A program made the translations under genes and the position numbers. 64,000 nt of DNA. Source: an uncultured Verrucomicrobiota bacterium (GTDB lineage Bacteria > Verrucomicrobiota > Verrucomicrobiia > Opitutales > Opitutaceae). Each line of letters begins with the position of its first letter. Within the stretch, counting starts at the first letter, position 1. Below the pieces are notes generated by a model that was not told the origin of the DNA, made no database searches, and saw only the letters and a program-made list of their open reading frames with translations. Positions 1 to 10,082 of the stretch are shown here, one piece after another. Location: positions 81,012 to 145,011 of the forward strand of contig CAIRBK010000097.1 of the NCBI GenBank assembly GCA_903876795.1, read 5' to 3'.

Positions 1-201
1 TTCATCGCCTTCTCCAGCGGCATCCTCTACCCCACCTACGAATACGCGCCGCGACTCTTCCCTGGCTTTGGACCCGCCGAGGACCAGTTGCTCGGCTCGG
101 TCATCATGAAAACCGGCGGCATGGGCGTCACGTTCATCGTTTTCATCGTCGCGTTTTACCGCTGGTACCAGGCCTCGGAAAAACCGAGCGGCAAGATATA
201 G
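1..201 (+). CDS. CtaG-like cytochrome c oxidase assembly protein, C-terminal fragment
   Basis: This is the last 66 codons of a gene that begins before the window; frame 1 is open from base 1 to a TAG at 199-201. The fragment has two hydrophobic stretches. Between them lie an aromatic, proline-containing segment (YPTYEYAPRLFPG) and the sequence DQLLGSVIMKTGG, and it ends in a short charged tail. The D-Q-x-L-G-x-x-I-M pattern followed by a final membrane helix matches the end of the caa3-type CtaG family of integral membrane copper/oxidase assembly factors. That match is from family knowledge; most of the protein is not visible. It lies 58 bp upstream of pyrR on the same strand with no obvious functional link. 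A different multi-spanning membrane family is possible. Confidence 0.6.
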   Translation, partial: FIAFSSGILYPTYEYAPRLFPGFGPAEDQLLGSVIMKTGGMGVTFIVFIVAFYRWYQASEKPSGKI

Positions 202-208
202 CGCAGCT

Positions 209-222
209 GCGGGATTTCCCGC
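209..222 (+). terminator. Short GC-rich palindrome between ctaG-like gene and pyrR
   Basis: GCGGGA, two T, TCCCGC forms a perfect 6-bp palindrome 8 bp after the upstream stop. It has no uridine tract, so it is at best a weak terminator or mRNA-end hairpin. A PyrR attenuator would need a longer set of competing hairpins, and the 58-bp gap does not show one. Confidence 0.2.
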
Positions 223-259
223 TTGTCCGTCCTGTTGGCCGGCGACACAAACAACCCTC

Positions 260-790
260 GTGCCCGCACCGAAAAGCCTTCCCGCCGCCGAGATCCATGC
301 CGCCATCGACCGGCTGGCCCGAGCCATCGGCGAACGTCACACCAAGAACCCGCGCCTGATCCTGCTCGGCGTCGCCAACGGCGGTATCGTCCTCGCCGAA
401 CGCCTCGCGCGGAAACTCGGGGTGAAATCCGGCGTGCTCGACATCTCCTTCCACCGCGACGACATCGACCGCCACCCCATCCCCAAGGAATACGTGCCCA
501 CCCGCATTCCCGTCGATGTGACCGGCGCCACCGTGATCCTCATCGATGACGTCCTGTTTTCCGGCCGCACCATCAAAGCCGCCCTCGACGAGCTCTTCGA
601 TCACGGCCGTCCGGCCAAGGTCGAGCTCGCCATCCTCATCGACCGCGCCGGACGCAAACTCCCGGTAGCCGCCGACTACCTGGGCGTAAACCTGGAGGCG
701 GCCCCCACCTCCAAAATCGTCGTGACGCTCGACCCGGCCAAACCAGCCCGCGACTCCGTGACCATCCTCCCGTCGAGATCATCCGCCTGA
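260..790 (+). CDS. pyrR: PyrR-like uracil phosphoribosyltransferase / pyrimidine operon regulator
   Basis: The 176-residue protein is a type I phosphoribosyltransferase. The PRPP-binding loop VILIDDVLFSGRT lies at residues 92-104, and the N-terminal part contains an LLGVANGGIVLAERLA segment (35-50), as in PyrR. In Firmicutes PyrR binds pyr mRNA and causes attenuation, and it also has weak uracil phosphoribosyltransferase activity. Here it starts with GTG at 260 and is the first gene of a pyrR-pyrB-pyrC run, 23 bp before pyrB, which supports a pyrimidine role. I see no anti-terminator or terminator pair in the short leader, so RNA-based regulation is unproven. The C-terminal tail (ILPSRSSA) is a little unusual. 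The length is normal for the family. Confidence 0.9.
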   Translation: MPAPKSLPAAEIHAAIDRLARAIGERHTKNPRLILLGVANGGIVLAERLARKLGVKSGVLDISFHRDDIDRHPIPKEYVPTRIPVDVTGATVILIDDVLFSGRTIKAALDELFDHGRPAKVELAILIDRAGRKLPVAADYLGVNLEAAPTSKIVVTLDPAKPARDSVTILPSRSSA

Positions 791-813
791 TTTGCCGACC
801 GCCGTTTTCCATC

Positions 814-1758
<945 letters not shown>

Positions 1759-1769
1759 TCCCAAGCGCC

Positions 1770-3059
1770 ATGTCCTCCCTCTGGATTTCCAACGCCCGTG
1801 TCATCGATCCCGCAGCCAAGCGTGACGCCGTCGGCGACCTCTTCATCAAGGACGGCAAGATCGTCGCCTCACTTTCCGCCGCCGAAAAGAAAAAGGCCAA
1901 AAAGATCGACGCCTCCGGCCTCGTCGCCTGCCCCGGCCTCGTCGATATCCACGTCCATTTCCGCGAACCCGGCCAGACGCACAAGGAAACCATCGAGACC
2001 GGATCCCGCGCCGCCGCCGCCGGCGGATTCACCTCGGTCGTCTGCATGCCCAACACCGCCCCGGTCGCCGACACCGCCGGCACCATCCAGCAGATCAAGG
2101 ACTCCATCGCCCGCACCGCCTGCGTAAAGGTTTACCCCACCGGCTGCATCACCGTGGGCATGAAGGGCCAGGCCCTGGCACCCATCGGCTCGCTCAAACG
2201 CGCCGGCGTCATCGCCATCACCGACGACGGCGACTGCGTCCAGTCCAACGAGCTCATGCGCCGTGCCTGCGAGTACGCCAAGATGTTCGATCTCCCGATC
2301 ATGGACCACTGCCAGGACCACTCCATGACGGTCGGCGCCGTGATGAACGAGGGAGTCGTCTCCACCCGACTGGGCCTCAAGGGCTGGCCCAACGCCGCCG
2401 AGGATCTCATCGTAGCCCGCAACGCCATCCTCTCCGAATACACCGGCGCCCACATCCACCTCCAGCACATCTCTTCCAAGTTCTCCGTCGAGATCATCCG
2501 CCGGGCCAAAAAACGCGGCGTCAACATCACCGCCGAGGCCACTCCCCACCACATCGCCCTCACCGACGAGGCCTGCGCCACCTACGACACGCACTTCAAG
2601 ATGAACCCCCCGCTGCGCACCGAGGAAGACCGCCTCTCCCTCGTCGAGGGCCTGCGCGACGGCACCCTCGATATTCTCGCAACGGACCACGCCCCGCACA
2701 CCGACTACGAGAAGGACAAGGAGTTCGACTTCGCGCCCAACGGCATCCTCGGCCTTGAAACCGCCCTCCCCGTCTCCCTCGAAATCCTCGTCCGTCAAAA
2801 CAAGTTCAAGCTGCCGTTCGTCATCGACCTGCTCACCCGCAAGCCTGCCTCGCTCCTTAAACTCGAGGCGGGCACCCTGGCCTTGGGCGCGCCCGCCGAT
2901 GTCTGCCTCTTCGATCCCGACGAGAAATGGGTTTACGATGCCAAGGCCGGCTTCAGCAAATCGAGCAACAGTCCCTGGCACGGCCAAACCCTCCAGGGCC
3001 GCGTAAAAATGACCCTCGTCAACGGCAAGGTCGCCTTTGGTCACGGCAAGGTCGGCTGA
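1770..3059 (+). CDS. pyrC: Dihydroorotase, class I
   Basis: The 429-residue amidohydrolase cyclises carbamoyl aspartate to dihydroorotate, the step after pyrB. The metal ligands HVH (61-63) lie in HVHFREPG, and the catalytic aspartate D306 is in ATDHAPH. MPNT (around 92-95) is another family hallmark. The length and motifs fit the class I enzymes found with PyrB in Aquifex and Bacillus, not the shorter E. coli class II type. A co-transcribed class I pair often forms a PyrB-PyrC complex; that is inference here. It starts 11 bp after pyrB, and a membrane-protease gene follows after 17 bp. Confidence 0.96.
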   Translation: MSSLWISNARVIDPAAKRDAVGDLFIKDGKIVASLSAAEKKKAKKIDASGLVACPGLVDIHVHFREPGQTHKETIETGSRAAAAGGFTSVVCMPNTAPVADTAGTIQQIKDSIARTACVKVYPTGCITVGMKGQALAPIGSLKRAGVIAITDDGDCVQSNELMRRACEYAKMFDLPIMDHCQDHSMTVGAVMNEGVVSTRLGLKGWPNAAEDLIVARNAILSEYTGAHIHLQHISSKFSVEIIRRAKKRGVNITAEATPHHIALTDEACATYDTHFKMNPPLRTEEDRLSLVEGLRDGTLDILATDHAPHTDYEKDKEFDFAPNGILGLETALPVSLEILVRQNKFKLPFVIDLLTRKPASLLKLEAGTLALGAPADVCLFDPDEKWVYDAKAGFSKSSNSPWHGQTLQGRVKMTLVNGKVAFGHGKVG

Positions 3060-3076
3060 CGGCCCCACCTCCCTCC

Positions 3077-3916
3077 GTGCTCACGCTCATTATCATCCTG
3101 GAGGTCGCGGTCTGGCTTGCCGGTCTCGCCCTGCTGGGGGCGATTTTCACCGGCAGGTTGAAAGTCGGAGCGGCTTCACTCGCGGCATGGAATGTGTCGG
3201 TGGAGGACTTCGCGCTTTGTCTGCTGCTGGTTGTCGGCGGGGGCTTGGTTATGCCGCATGTCGTCACCCACCTGGGCAAGGAGGTGCTCGGCCCTGCGGC
3301 CAGCGATGGCGACTGGTGGTTCGTGGTCCAGGGTGCCGCGTTCCAGCTCGGCCTGCTCGGCGGCGCGTCCCTCGCGGCGCTCTACCTGTTGATCAGACGC
3401 AAACCCGCGCCCGCCGCCGCGCTTTCCGACGACCTCGCGCCGCCCCCCGCTCCCGTCCGCAATCCCCTCTTCGCAGGCATCGCCACCTTCGTCATCGCCA
3501 TCCCGGTGATAACCGCCATCGGCCTCATGTGGAAAACCATCATCAACACGCTGGGCCTTTCCATCGACGAGCAGGACATGGTCGGCATGTTCCGCGACGT
3601 CGCCGATCCCGCGCGTTGGGCTTTTATGATGGTGCTGGCGGTGGTCATCGCACCGGTCACCGAGGAGCTCGTCTTCCGCGCCGGACTGTTCCGCTACCTC
3701 CACAAGCGCGTCCCGCACACCTTCGCGCTCACGCTGCCCGCACTGGCTTTCGCCCTGCTCCACGGGAACCTCGCCGCGTTCCTGCCGCTCTTCGCCCTCG
3801 GGGTGTTCTTCGCGGTCGCTTACGAGCAGACCGGCCGCATCGCCGTCCCCATGATCGCACACGCCCTTTTCAACTTGCACACCATCCTGCTGGTGATGGC
3901 CGGCGTGTCGGCCTGA
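3077..3916 (+). CDS. CPBP-family intramembrane metalloprotease
   Basis: The 279-residue membrane protein has about seven or eight hydrophobic segments. It carries the three CPBP (Abi/Rce1-like) motifs in order: EE-x3-R in [12 protein letters not shown], the F-x3-H form in FALLHGN, and HALFN near the C-terminus. The glutamates and histidines form the intramembrane active site in this family, whose members cleave prenylated proteins or act in bacteriocin immunity and stress. The substrate here is unknown. I chose the GTG at 3077 because the hydrophobic N-terminus begins there. The frame stays open upstream into pyrC, but that extension is polar and its start would lie inside pyrC. It follows pyrC by 17 bp and may ride on the pyr transcript without a metabolic link. 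Confidence 0.85.
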   Translation: MLTLIIILEVAVWLAGLALLGAIFTGRLKVGAASLAAWNVSVEDFALCLLLVVGGGLVMPHVVTHLGKEVLGPAASDGDWWFVVQGAAFQLGLLGGASLAALYLLIRRKPAPAAALSDDLAPPPAPVRNPLFAGIATFVIAIPVITAIGLMWKTIINTLGLSIDEQDMVGMFRDVADPARWAFMMVLAVVIAPVTEELVFRAGLFRYLHKRVPHTFALTLPALAFALLHGNLAAFLPLFALGVFFAVAYEQTGRIAVPMIAHALFNLHTILLVMAGVSA

Positions 3917-3928
3917 GGTTCGAAAGGT

Positions 3929-4002
3929 ATGAGCCTGCTTGCAGGCGATTCCCCCGCACGCCAACGCTCATCCCCCGCATCGCCCGCCAGCAGGCTCCTG
4001 CA
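3929..4002. repeat. REP-like inverted pair (REPIN-like unit)
   Basis: Two imperfect copies of a short palindromic sequence face each other between the CPBP gene and thiL. The left copy (3929-3949) contains AGCCTGCTTGCAGGCGAT. The right copy (3979-4002) is the reverse complement of TGCAGGAGCCTGCTGGCGG plus GCGAT. About 29 bp separate them. The same unit in the same arrangement occurs at 30164-30239. Paired REP sequences like this are called REPINs in gammaproteobacteria and are mobilised there by RAYT transposases; none is in this window. Confidence 0.7.
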
Positions 4003-4020
4003 CTTGATCACGCCGCATTC

Positions 4021-4968
4021 GTGTCTCCTTTCACCGCCAACGCCACCGACGCCGTCACCTCTCTCGGTGAACTGCGATTGATCGCCGCCATCCGGCGCTG
4101 GCTTGGCCGCGCCTCGCCGCCCTCGCCCGCCGGCATCGGCGACGACTGCGCCCTGCTGCCGCCGTCGCGGCACCCACAGCTCGTTACGGTCGATCCCGTC
4201 GTCCACGGTGAACACTTCGACGACTCCATCCCTCCGCGCGCCGTCGCCGCCAAGCTCCTCAAGCGCAACCTCAGCGACATCGCCGCGATGGGCGGTCATC
4301 CCCGGGCCGCCGTCATCGCCCTTGCGCTCGCACCCGACGTCAGCCTGCGTTGGCTGGAGCAATTTTATCGAGGGCTCGCCGCCACCGCCCGCGCCTACAA
4401 CACACCCGTCGTCGGTGGCGACATCACCCGCCAGCGCGACGGGTTCGCCGCCACACTTACCCTCATCGGCGAGGCGCACGGTCCGCGCGCCCTCACCCGC
4501 CGAGGCGCCCGCACCGGCGACCGGATCTATGTCACCGGCTCACTCGGGGGCAGCATCCTCGGTCATCACCATCGCTTCACGCCCCGCCTCGCCGAGGGCG
4601 CGTGGCTCGCCGGCCGCCCCGAAGTGCGCTCGCTCATGGACCTCAGTGACGGCCTAGCCAAAGACCTCCACGCACTCACACCCGACGGAGCGACTCCGTC
4701 CTTGTCCGCTGCGGCCATTCCCGTCGCCGCCGCCGCCCGGAAACTGGCCGCACGCGACGGCCGCCCCGCGCTCGAGCACGCCCTTGGCGACGGCGAGGAC
4801 TTCGAATTGTTGTTCACGGTGGCGGCCCGCGCCGATCACACCGCCTTCGAGTCGGCGTGGCGCCGCCGTTTCCGCACGCGGCTCACCTGCATCGGCCGCT
4901 TTACCCGCACCCTCGGGCCCGGTGCCCTGCCCCTCGACGCGTTTCACGGCTATGAGCATCTTCGCTAA
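4021..4968 (+). CDS. thiL: Thiamine-monophosphate kinase
   Basis: The 315-residue protein phosphorylates thiamine monophosphate to thiamine diphosphate, the last step of cofactor synthesis. The N-terminal GIGDDCALL contains the metal-binding aspartates. [10 protein letters not shown] (the conserved D-x-A-A-M-G-x motif), [25 protein letters not shown] and the C-terminal [10 protein letters not shown] are all ThiL or PurM-superfamily hallmarks in the expected order. The frame is open far upstream, but the GTG at 4021 gives the usual ThiL length and directly precedes the ELRLIAAI helix. The REP-like repeat at 3929-4002 ends just before this start. The 3' end overlaps tsaE by 17 bp, so the two are probably translated from one message. 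Confidence 0.93.
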   Translation: MSPFTANATDAVTSLGELRLIAAIRRWLGRASPPSPAGIGDDCALLPPSRHPQLVTVDPVVHGEHFDDSIPPRAVAAKLLKRNLSDIAAMGGHPRAAVIALALAPDVSLRWLEQFYRGLAATARAYNTPVVGGDITRQRDGFAATLTLIGEAHGPRALTRRGARTGDRIYVTGSLGGSILGHHHRFTPRLAEGAWLAGRPEVRSLMDLSDGLAKDLHALTPDGATPSLSAAAIPVAAAARKLAARDGRPALEHALGDGEDFELLFTVAARADHTAFESAWRRRFRTRLTCIGRFTRTLGPGALPLDAFHGYEHLR

Positions 4969-5386
4969 ACTACGCGCGGGCGTGGCCACGTCCTCCGCCG
5001 CCGAGACCCACATGCTCGCGCAAGAGTTGGCTGCCGCCCTGCCGGCGGACACCACGCTCGCTCTGCACGGCGATCTCGGCGTGGGCAAGACCACGTTTGT
5101 GCAAGGTCTGGCGCGCGGGCTCGGCGTGAGCGATCCGGTGACCAGCCCGACCTTCAACATCTTCACGCTCTACAAAGGCGGAGCCCGCACGCTGGTGCAC
5201 ATGGACGCCTACCGCCTCGAAAACGACCGCCAGCTCGACGCTCTGATGCTTGAGGATTTTCTGGTGAGCCCGTGGTGCCTGGCCGTCGAGTGGCCCGAAA
5301 AAATCGCCGCCTGGATACCGGCGAACGCCCTCCACCTCGACCTCGGCATCACGCCCGATCAACGCCACACGGTGAGATTGCGCTAA
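4952..5386 (+). CDS. tsaE: tRNA threonylcarbamoyladenosine biosynthesis ATPase TsaE
   Basis: The 144-residue P-loop protein has Walker [10 protein letters not shown] (around residues 33-41), followed by VTSPTFN and HMDAYRL, and a C-terminal VEWPEKI. These match TsaE (YjeE), the small ATPase that drives release of the t6A product from the TsaB-TsaD complex. The modified tRNAs read ANN codons. It starts with ATG inside the 3' end of thiL. tsaB and tsaD are not in this window. The downstream aminotransferase gene converges on it. Confidence 0.93.
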   Translation: MSIFAKLRAGVATSSAAETHMLAQELAAALPADTTLALHGDLGVGKTTFVQGLARGLGVSDPVTSPTFNIFTLYKGGARTLVHMDAYRLENDRQLDALMLEDFLVSPWCLAVEWPEKIAAWIPANALHLDLGITPDQRHTVRLR

Positions 5387-5408
5387 ACGCGCCCCATGCC
5401 GCCACAGG

Positions 5409-5426
5409 GGGGCCACGCGCGGCCCC
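5409..5426. terminator. GC hairpin between convergent tsaE and aminotransferase gene
   Basis: GGGGCC (5409-5414) and GGCCCC (5421-5426) flank a 6-nt loop in the 49-bp gap between two convergent genes. There is no T tract on either side, so a role in ending transcription is only suggested by its position. Confidence 0.25.
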
Positions 5427-5435
5427 GGCTCCTGT

Positions 5436-6698
5436 TTACCCAAAGCGTCCCGCGACGGCGCCAAAGCGACGTCCCGCCTCCGCGAGGTCGGCCTCGCCCA
5501 GCACCCCGAAACTCAGCCGGATACGGTTCTTGGGCGCGTCGTCGCCGAAACAGAGATCACCGGGCACATACAGCACGCCCGCCTCTACACAGGCCCGGCA
5601 GAAGGCCGATTCCAGTCCCGTGTCGAGCGTGGCCGGAGCCTCCAGCCACAGATAAAGTCCCCCGGCGGGCACAACCCAGCTCCAGCCCAGCCCGGGCAAT
5701 CCGGCGGTGATCAACGCCTCGTGCAGCACGAGCATCTTCCGCCGATAAGCGGGGCGGATGATCTCAAGCTGCGCGTCCATCCCGCCGCCGGCGATGACTT
5801 CTTCAAGCAGGGCCTGGTTGTAGTTGGCCGTGCCAAAATCATGGTGCCCCTTCACATGAAGCATCTTCGCGAGCAACCCGGGGTCGGAGCAGGTGCCGTA
5901 GCCGATCTTCAACCCCGTGGCGAAGGGCTTCGTGAGCGTTGAGAGATACAACTTGGGAAACGCATCCCAGGCGGGCAGGCTCAACACACTGCGGGCGAGG
6001 TGAGGTGTCTCAAAAAACAAATCCCGATAAGCCGCATCCTCGACAACCGGCACGACCGCGCCGGCCCCGGCAAGCGCCTCGGCGACCGCGCTTTTCTCCA
6101 CCTCGTCCAAGCTGCGCGCCGAGGGATTGGAGAAATAGCTCACAACGTAAACCGCCTTGAGTCTCTTGAGTTCGTCGCGCTCGCGCAAACCCTCCAGCAA
6201 CGCCCGCAAGGCTCCGGCGTCGATACGTCCGGCCGAGTCCACCGGCAGCGAGACAGCCCTTACCCCGAGACCGACGAGCATTTCCAGAAAAACGAAATAA
6301 CTCGGCCGATCCACGAGCACGATGTCACCCGGATCACAGAGCACCTGCATGGCCAGATAGAGGGCTTGCTGTGAGCCGTTGGTGATGAAGAAATTCTTCC
6401 TTACGTTCTCGATATTGGAGGGCGTTTCCTGGGCGAGCAGGCGCCCGGCCAGCAAGGAGCGAAGACCGGGGCGACCCTGATTGGTGCCATATTGCAGGTA
6501 TTCGGGTTCAGTCGGGCGCGCGGCCAGCGACTCGCCCGCCCGCCGCACGGCCGCCACGGGCAACGTGCGATTGTCGGTGAAACCGGCGGCGAGTGAAAGC
6601 AGGCCCGGATTTTCCAGCATCAGAGACATCAATCTTGCGATGGTCGGTGGCTGCGCTCGCCGACCGAGTGCGGAATATGCGATGGGGGCCTTGGTCAT
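5436..6698 (-). CDS. PLP-dependent class I/II aminotransferase (2-aminoadipate/MocR-type fold)
   Basis: The 420-residue fold-type I enzyme resembles 2-aminoadipate transaminase (LysN) and the catalytic half of MocR regulators. YLQYGTNQGRPGLRSLLA near residue 67, the ITNGSQQALYL cofactor-phosphate segment (105-115), the D221-A-A-Y PLP-ring aspartate and the Schiff-base lysine K257 in STLTKPFATGLKIGYG are all visible. It has no N-terminal DNA-binding domain. The usual S-x-x-K is written S-T-L-T-K, so catalysis should be intact. The substrate cannot be fixed from sequence; branched-chain, aromatic or aminoadipate donors are possible. It is divergent from the malic enzyme gene and convergent with tsaE, with no clear operon partner. 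Confidence 0.88.
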   Translation of the reverse strand: MTKAPIAYSALGRRAQPPTIARLMSLMLENPGLLSLAAGFTDNRTLPVAAVRRAGESLAARPTEPEYLQYGTNQGRPGLRSLLAGRLLAQETPSNIENVRKNFFITNGSQQALYLAMQVLCDPGDIVLVDRPSYFVFLEMLVGLGVRAVSLPVDSAGRIDAGALRALLEGLRERDELKRLKAVYVVSYFSNPSARSLDEVEKSAVAEALAGAGAVVPVVEDAAYRDLFFETPHLARSVLSLPAWDAFPKLYLSTLTKPFATGLKIGYGTCSDPGLLAKMLHVKGHHDFGTANYNQALLEEVIAGGGMDAQLEIIRPAYRRKMLVLHEALITAGLPGLGWSWVVPAGGLYLWLEAPATLDTGLESAFCRACVEAGVLYVPGDLCFGDDAPKNRIRLSFGVLGEADLAEAGRRFGAVAGRFG

Positions 6699-6833
6699 GA
6701 ACTTGAAACGCCGGAGGCTTGGGGTTGGCCGTCAGGGGTCAAGAGCCGGGCCGCCGCAAGCGCCAATGACGCGCTGTTTTTGACAAGCGCCGCGCAGGCC
6801 TCGGGCGACTGGAGTGCTAAACTGCGCGCGCAT

Positions 6834-8510
6834 ATGGCCTCCTCACCGATTGAATCCGGACTCTCCTCCGTCGGCGGCGCCCTCTGGCCGCGCGGCTCCG
6901 CCCTGCTCACCAATTCCTTGCTCAACAAGGGCACCGCGTTCAGCGAGCGCGAGCGCGACGCGCTCGGGTTGCGCGGCCTGCTGCCGCCCCGCGTCTTCAC
7001 CTTGGAGGAACAGGTCGTGCGCGCACTCGGCAACCTGCGACGAAAACCCGATTCGTTGGAGAAATACATTTTCCTCACCACCCTTCAAAACCGCAACGAG
7101 ACGCTCTTTTACCGACTCGTGCAGGATCATGCCGAGGAGATGATTCCTCTCATCTATACGCCGACGGTCGGGCGGGCCTGCCTCGAATACGGGGCGATTT
7201 TCCGCCGTCCGCGCGGGCTCTTTATCAGTATCCGTGAGCGTGGCCGCGTCGCCGAGATCCTGCGTCACTGGCCCATGTCCGACGTGCGCATGATCGTGGT
7301 GACCGACGGCGAACGCATTCTCGGTCTCGGCGATCTGGGAGCACTCGGCATGGGCATACCCGTGGGCAAACTTGCGCTCTACACCGCCTGCGCAGGACTG
7401 CATCCCGGCTACGGACTGCCGATCACGCTCGACGTGGGCACCGACAACGCGGCTCTTCGCGAAGATTCCTCCTACCTCGGGCTGGCGCACCCCCGTGTGC
7501 GGGGAGCCGACTACGACGCGTTCATCGCCGAGTTCGTCGCCGCAGTGCGCGAGGTTTTCCCCCGGGCCTTGCTGCAATGGGAGGACTTCGGCAACACCAA
7601 CGCCTTCCGTCTCCTCAACGAAAATCGCGCCTCGGTGTGCAGCTTCAACGACGACATCCAGGGCACCGCCGCCGTGGCGGTCGCCGGCCTGCTCGGCGCG
7701 TTGCGCGAAACCGGCGGGAGGCTGGCGGACCAGCGGCTGCTGTTCCTCGGCGCGGGCGAAGCCGGCACGGGCATCGCCGATCTATTCGTGGCCGCGGCCA
7801 TATCCGAGGGTCTGTCCGCCGCGGATGCTCGCCGCCGCTGCTGGTTTGTCGATTCGGAGGGGTTGGTCGTGCGTTATCGTCCTGGACTCAAGCTCGCCCA
7901 TCACAAACTGCCCTACGCCCATGAGCACGCGCCCTTGCGCACCCTGGCCGAGGCGGTCGATGCCGTGCGTCCCACCGCGTTGATCGGCGTATCCGGCCAG
8001 CCTGCTACGTTTACGCCCGCCATCCTGCGTCGCATGGCCGAACTCAACCCCCGCCCGGTGGTCTTCGCGCTCTCCAATCCCACCAGCCAAGCCGAATGCA
8101 CCGCCGAGGAAGCCTATAGAGAAACCCAAGGTCGGGTGCTGTTCGCCAGCGGCAGCCCGTTCGCGCCGGTCACGCTCGACGGTCGCACGTTTACTCCGGG
8201 ACAAGGCAACAACGTTTACATCTTCCCGGGCGTCGGCTTCGGCGCCCTGGCCTGCGGCGCCCGCGAGATCACCAACGAGATGTTCCTGGCCGCCGCGCGC
8301 AGGCTGGCCGAGTTGGTCACCACGGATGATCTGGCTTTGGGCAGGATTTATCCGGCGCTCACCCGCATCCGGGAGGTTTCGCTGGAGCTGGCCGTGTCGG
8401 TGGTCGAAGAGGCCCGCCGCGCCCGTCTGGCAACCCTGCCGCTTGGCGATGACCTGAGATCGGAACTCGCCGCCCGACGCTTCGAGGCCGTCTATCGGGA
8501 TTATGTCTGA
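6834..8510 (+). CDS. maeA: NAD-dependent malic enzyme (oxaloacetate-decarboxylating)
   Basis: The 558-residue enzyme converts malate to pyruvate and CO2. It aligns by eye over its length with E. coli MaeA: LLNKG-AFS near the start, NETLFYRL, IYTPTVG, VVTDGERILGLGDLGALGMGIPVGKL, FNDDIQGTAAV, the Rossmann glycine motif LGAGEAGTGIA and ALSNPTSQAE. The lysine of the PVGKL segment and the FNDD aspartates are catalytic or metal-binding residues in this family. I use the ATG at 6834. An in-frame TTG at 6780 would add 18 residues and cannot be excluded. It ends 20 bp before the converging GH39 gene and appears to be a single-gene unit. Confidence 0.93.
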   Translation: MASSPIESGLSSVGGALWPRGSALLTNSLLNKGTAFSERERDALGLRGLLPPRVFTLEEQVVRALGNLRRKPDSLEKYIFLTTLQNRNETLFYRLVQDHAEEMIPLIYTPTVGRACLEYGAIFRRPRGLFISIRERGRVAEILRHWPMSDVRMIVVTDGERILGLGDLGALGMGIPVGKLALYTACAGLHPGYGLPITLDVGTDNAALREDSSYLGLAHPRVRGADYDAFIAEFVAAVREVFPRALLQWEDFGNTNAFRLLNENRASVCSFNDDIQGTAAVAVAGLLGALRETGGRLADQRLLFLGAGEAGTGIADLFVAAAISEGLSAADARRRCWFVDSEGLVVRYRPGLKLAHHKLPYAHEHAPLRTLAEAVDAVRPTALIGVSGQPATFTPAILRRMAELNPRPVVFALSNPTSQAECTAEEAYRETQGRVLFASGSPFAPVTLDGRTFTPGQGNNVYIFPGVGFGALACGAREITNEMFLAAARRLAELVTTDDLALGRIYPALTRIREVSLELAVSVVEEARRARLATLPLGDDLRSELAARRFEAVYRDYV

Positions 8511-8530
8511 CGGACTCCACGATCCCGGGC

Positions 8531-10012
8531 TCATACCCGGTCGAGTTCCCAATACGACACCGAGCACGGGGCCAGTTCCAGCGTCAGCACCAATTCGCCT
8601 TCGCAAGCGACGACCTCGTCGCGGAGGCAGACCGGTTCGGCCCCCGATCGCATGGCCGCCAGTTCGGCGGCCTTGGGGTAATCAGGAGACCCCAGCGCGC
8701 GCCACGCCTGGAGCGCGTTGCCACGTTGATCGTCAACCACCCAGCAACGCACGCGGTAGCGACCGTGCAGCCCCTTGAGGGCAAACACATCGGTCCGCCC
8801 GGCTCCGCGCGTCTGCCAATCACCGCCGCCCAGATCGGTCTCGATGACTTCAGGCAGATTCCAAGCCAGCACCCTAGCGTCTCCTTGGGGCGACCGGGTA
8901 GCTCGCGCGGAAGCGTGGTCCAAGGGAATTTCGGCGTCGAACTGCCGCGCCAGCCAGCGAAAGGCATGAAAGACCGGCTTCTTGAGGCCGTGCTGGTTGA
9001 CGAGGCCGTATTTGCCCGTGAACGGGCGCAGACTCAGCCCGCTCTCCTCGAAAATATCGCTCACCGTCCACCACATGTAGGAATCCACCTTCCCGGAAAC
9101 CTCCTTGATGGTCTGGAGCGCAAACGCGGCGGTGAACGCCGTGTCTTTCCCATAAACGTCCTCGTGGGCCGGACTCGAGTTCCACTCGGTGAAATGCAGC
9201 TCCGCCTTGGGAAATGCCGAGGCGGCGATTTGGCCGCGCACCCTTTCCACGTCGCCGACCATGCCCTTCATGCCGCGGTAATACATCGGTCCCTCCGGCA
9301 CGCCCCGCACCAGATCGGCGTCCACGCAGTAGTGGTGCGTGGAGATGAAATCGAGCGGCACGCGCTCCTCCGCACAAAACTTGAGCAGATCCGGCACCCA
9401 CATGGTCTTCGACGTGGCCGGTCCGCCGACACGCAGGCGCTCGTCCACCGACTTCACGGCGCGCGCAGTCTCGGCGTAGAGCTTAAAATAATCCATCATC
9501 GATCCGGTCCAAAACGTATTGTGAAGGTCAGGCTCGTTCCAGACCTCGAAGTGCCAAGTGAGCACCTCGGCGATGCCGAAATGATTCACCAGATGAGTCA
9601 CGAACCGGCTGATCAACCGCGACCACTGCGCCCAATCCTTCGGCGGAGTGATGTTGCCCCGGTAGTCGAAGATCGTCTGCGGACCGCTCGCCAGCCGCAC
9701 CGGCATGAAGCCGAGTTCGACAAAAGGCTTCATCCCCTGCGCCACGAAAAATTCGTAGATCTTGGTCGCGTTCTGGAAGTTGAGCCTCGGACCGTCGGCA
9801 TCTTCGGCGTTGTGCACGACTCCGACGTATTCGGTGAAAATACCGTGGAAGCGGATGCCGCCGAAGCCGATTTCCTTTTGCGCGAGCCTCACGTGCTCGC
9901 GCAGGTCCTCGCGAAGGGTCAGGTAGGCGTGGCAGGAGCCGACACCGCGTTGAAAAAAGCGATTAAAGGGGATGGTCGGAGCGTTGAAATCTACCCGTGT
10001 GGCGTTCGTCAT
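8531..10012 (-). CDS. Glycoside hydrolase family 39 protein, probable beta-xylosidase
   Basis: The 493-residue protein is a GH39 TIM barrel. It has the acid/base WNEPD (E160) and the nucleophile FTEWNSS (E276), separated by about 116 residues as in Thermoanaerobacterium XynB. FHGIF and the aromatic STHHY stretch are also typical. A C-terminal beta-sandwich follows from about residue 370. No signal peptide is visible, so it should be cytoplasmic and act on imported xylo-oligosaccharides. GH39 also includes alpha-L-iduronidases, so the substrate is less certain than the family. It is the last gene of a minus-strand run, downstream of an orphan methyltransferase. No sugar transporter or regulator is adjacent. 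Confidence 0.88.
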   Translation of the reverse strand: MTNATRVDFNAPTIPFNRFFQRGVGSCHAYLTLREDLREHVRLAQKEIGFGGIRFHGIFTEYVGVVHNAEDADGPRLNFQNATKIYEFFVAQGMKPFVELGFMPVRLASGPQTIFDYRGNITPPKDWAQWSRLISRFVTHLVNHFGIAEVLTWHFEVWNEPDLHNTFWTGSMMDYFKLYAETARAVKSVDERLRVGGPATSKTMWVPDLLKFCAEERVPLDFISTHHYCVDADLVRGVPEGPMYYRGMKGMVGDVERVRGQIAASAFPKAELHFTEWNSSPAHEDVYGKDTAFTAAFALQTIKEVSGKVDSYMWWTVSDIFEESGLSLRPFTGKYGLVNQHGLKKPVFHAFRWLARQFDAEIPLDHASARATRSPQGDARVLAWNLPEVIETDLGGGDWQTRGAGRTDVFALKGLHGRYRVRCWVVDDQRGNALQAWRALGSPDYPKAAELAAMRSGAEPVCLRDEVVACEGELVLTLELAPCSVSYWELDRV

Positions 10013-10082
10013 GAGGTGTTAACGATCTATCGGTGCAAACTGACATTTCTGATGCGCGAGCCAAGGGGTGGCCTGCATAAAC

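Noticed and set aside
202-259. PyrR-responsive attenuator before pyrR
   Set aside because: The leader is only 58 bp, with one 6-bp palindrome, no T tract and no competing stem, so attenuation is not supported.
3037-4020. Possible 328-residue N-terminal extension of ThiL
   Set aside because: The frame is open but overlaps the CPBP gene in another frame and is Arg/Pro-rich with no domain. The GTG at 4021 gives the family length.
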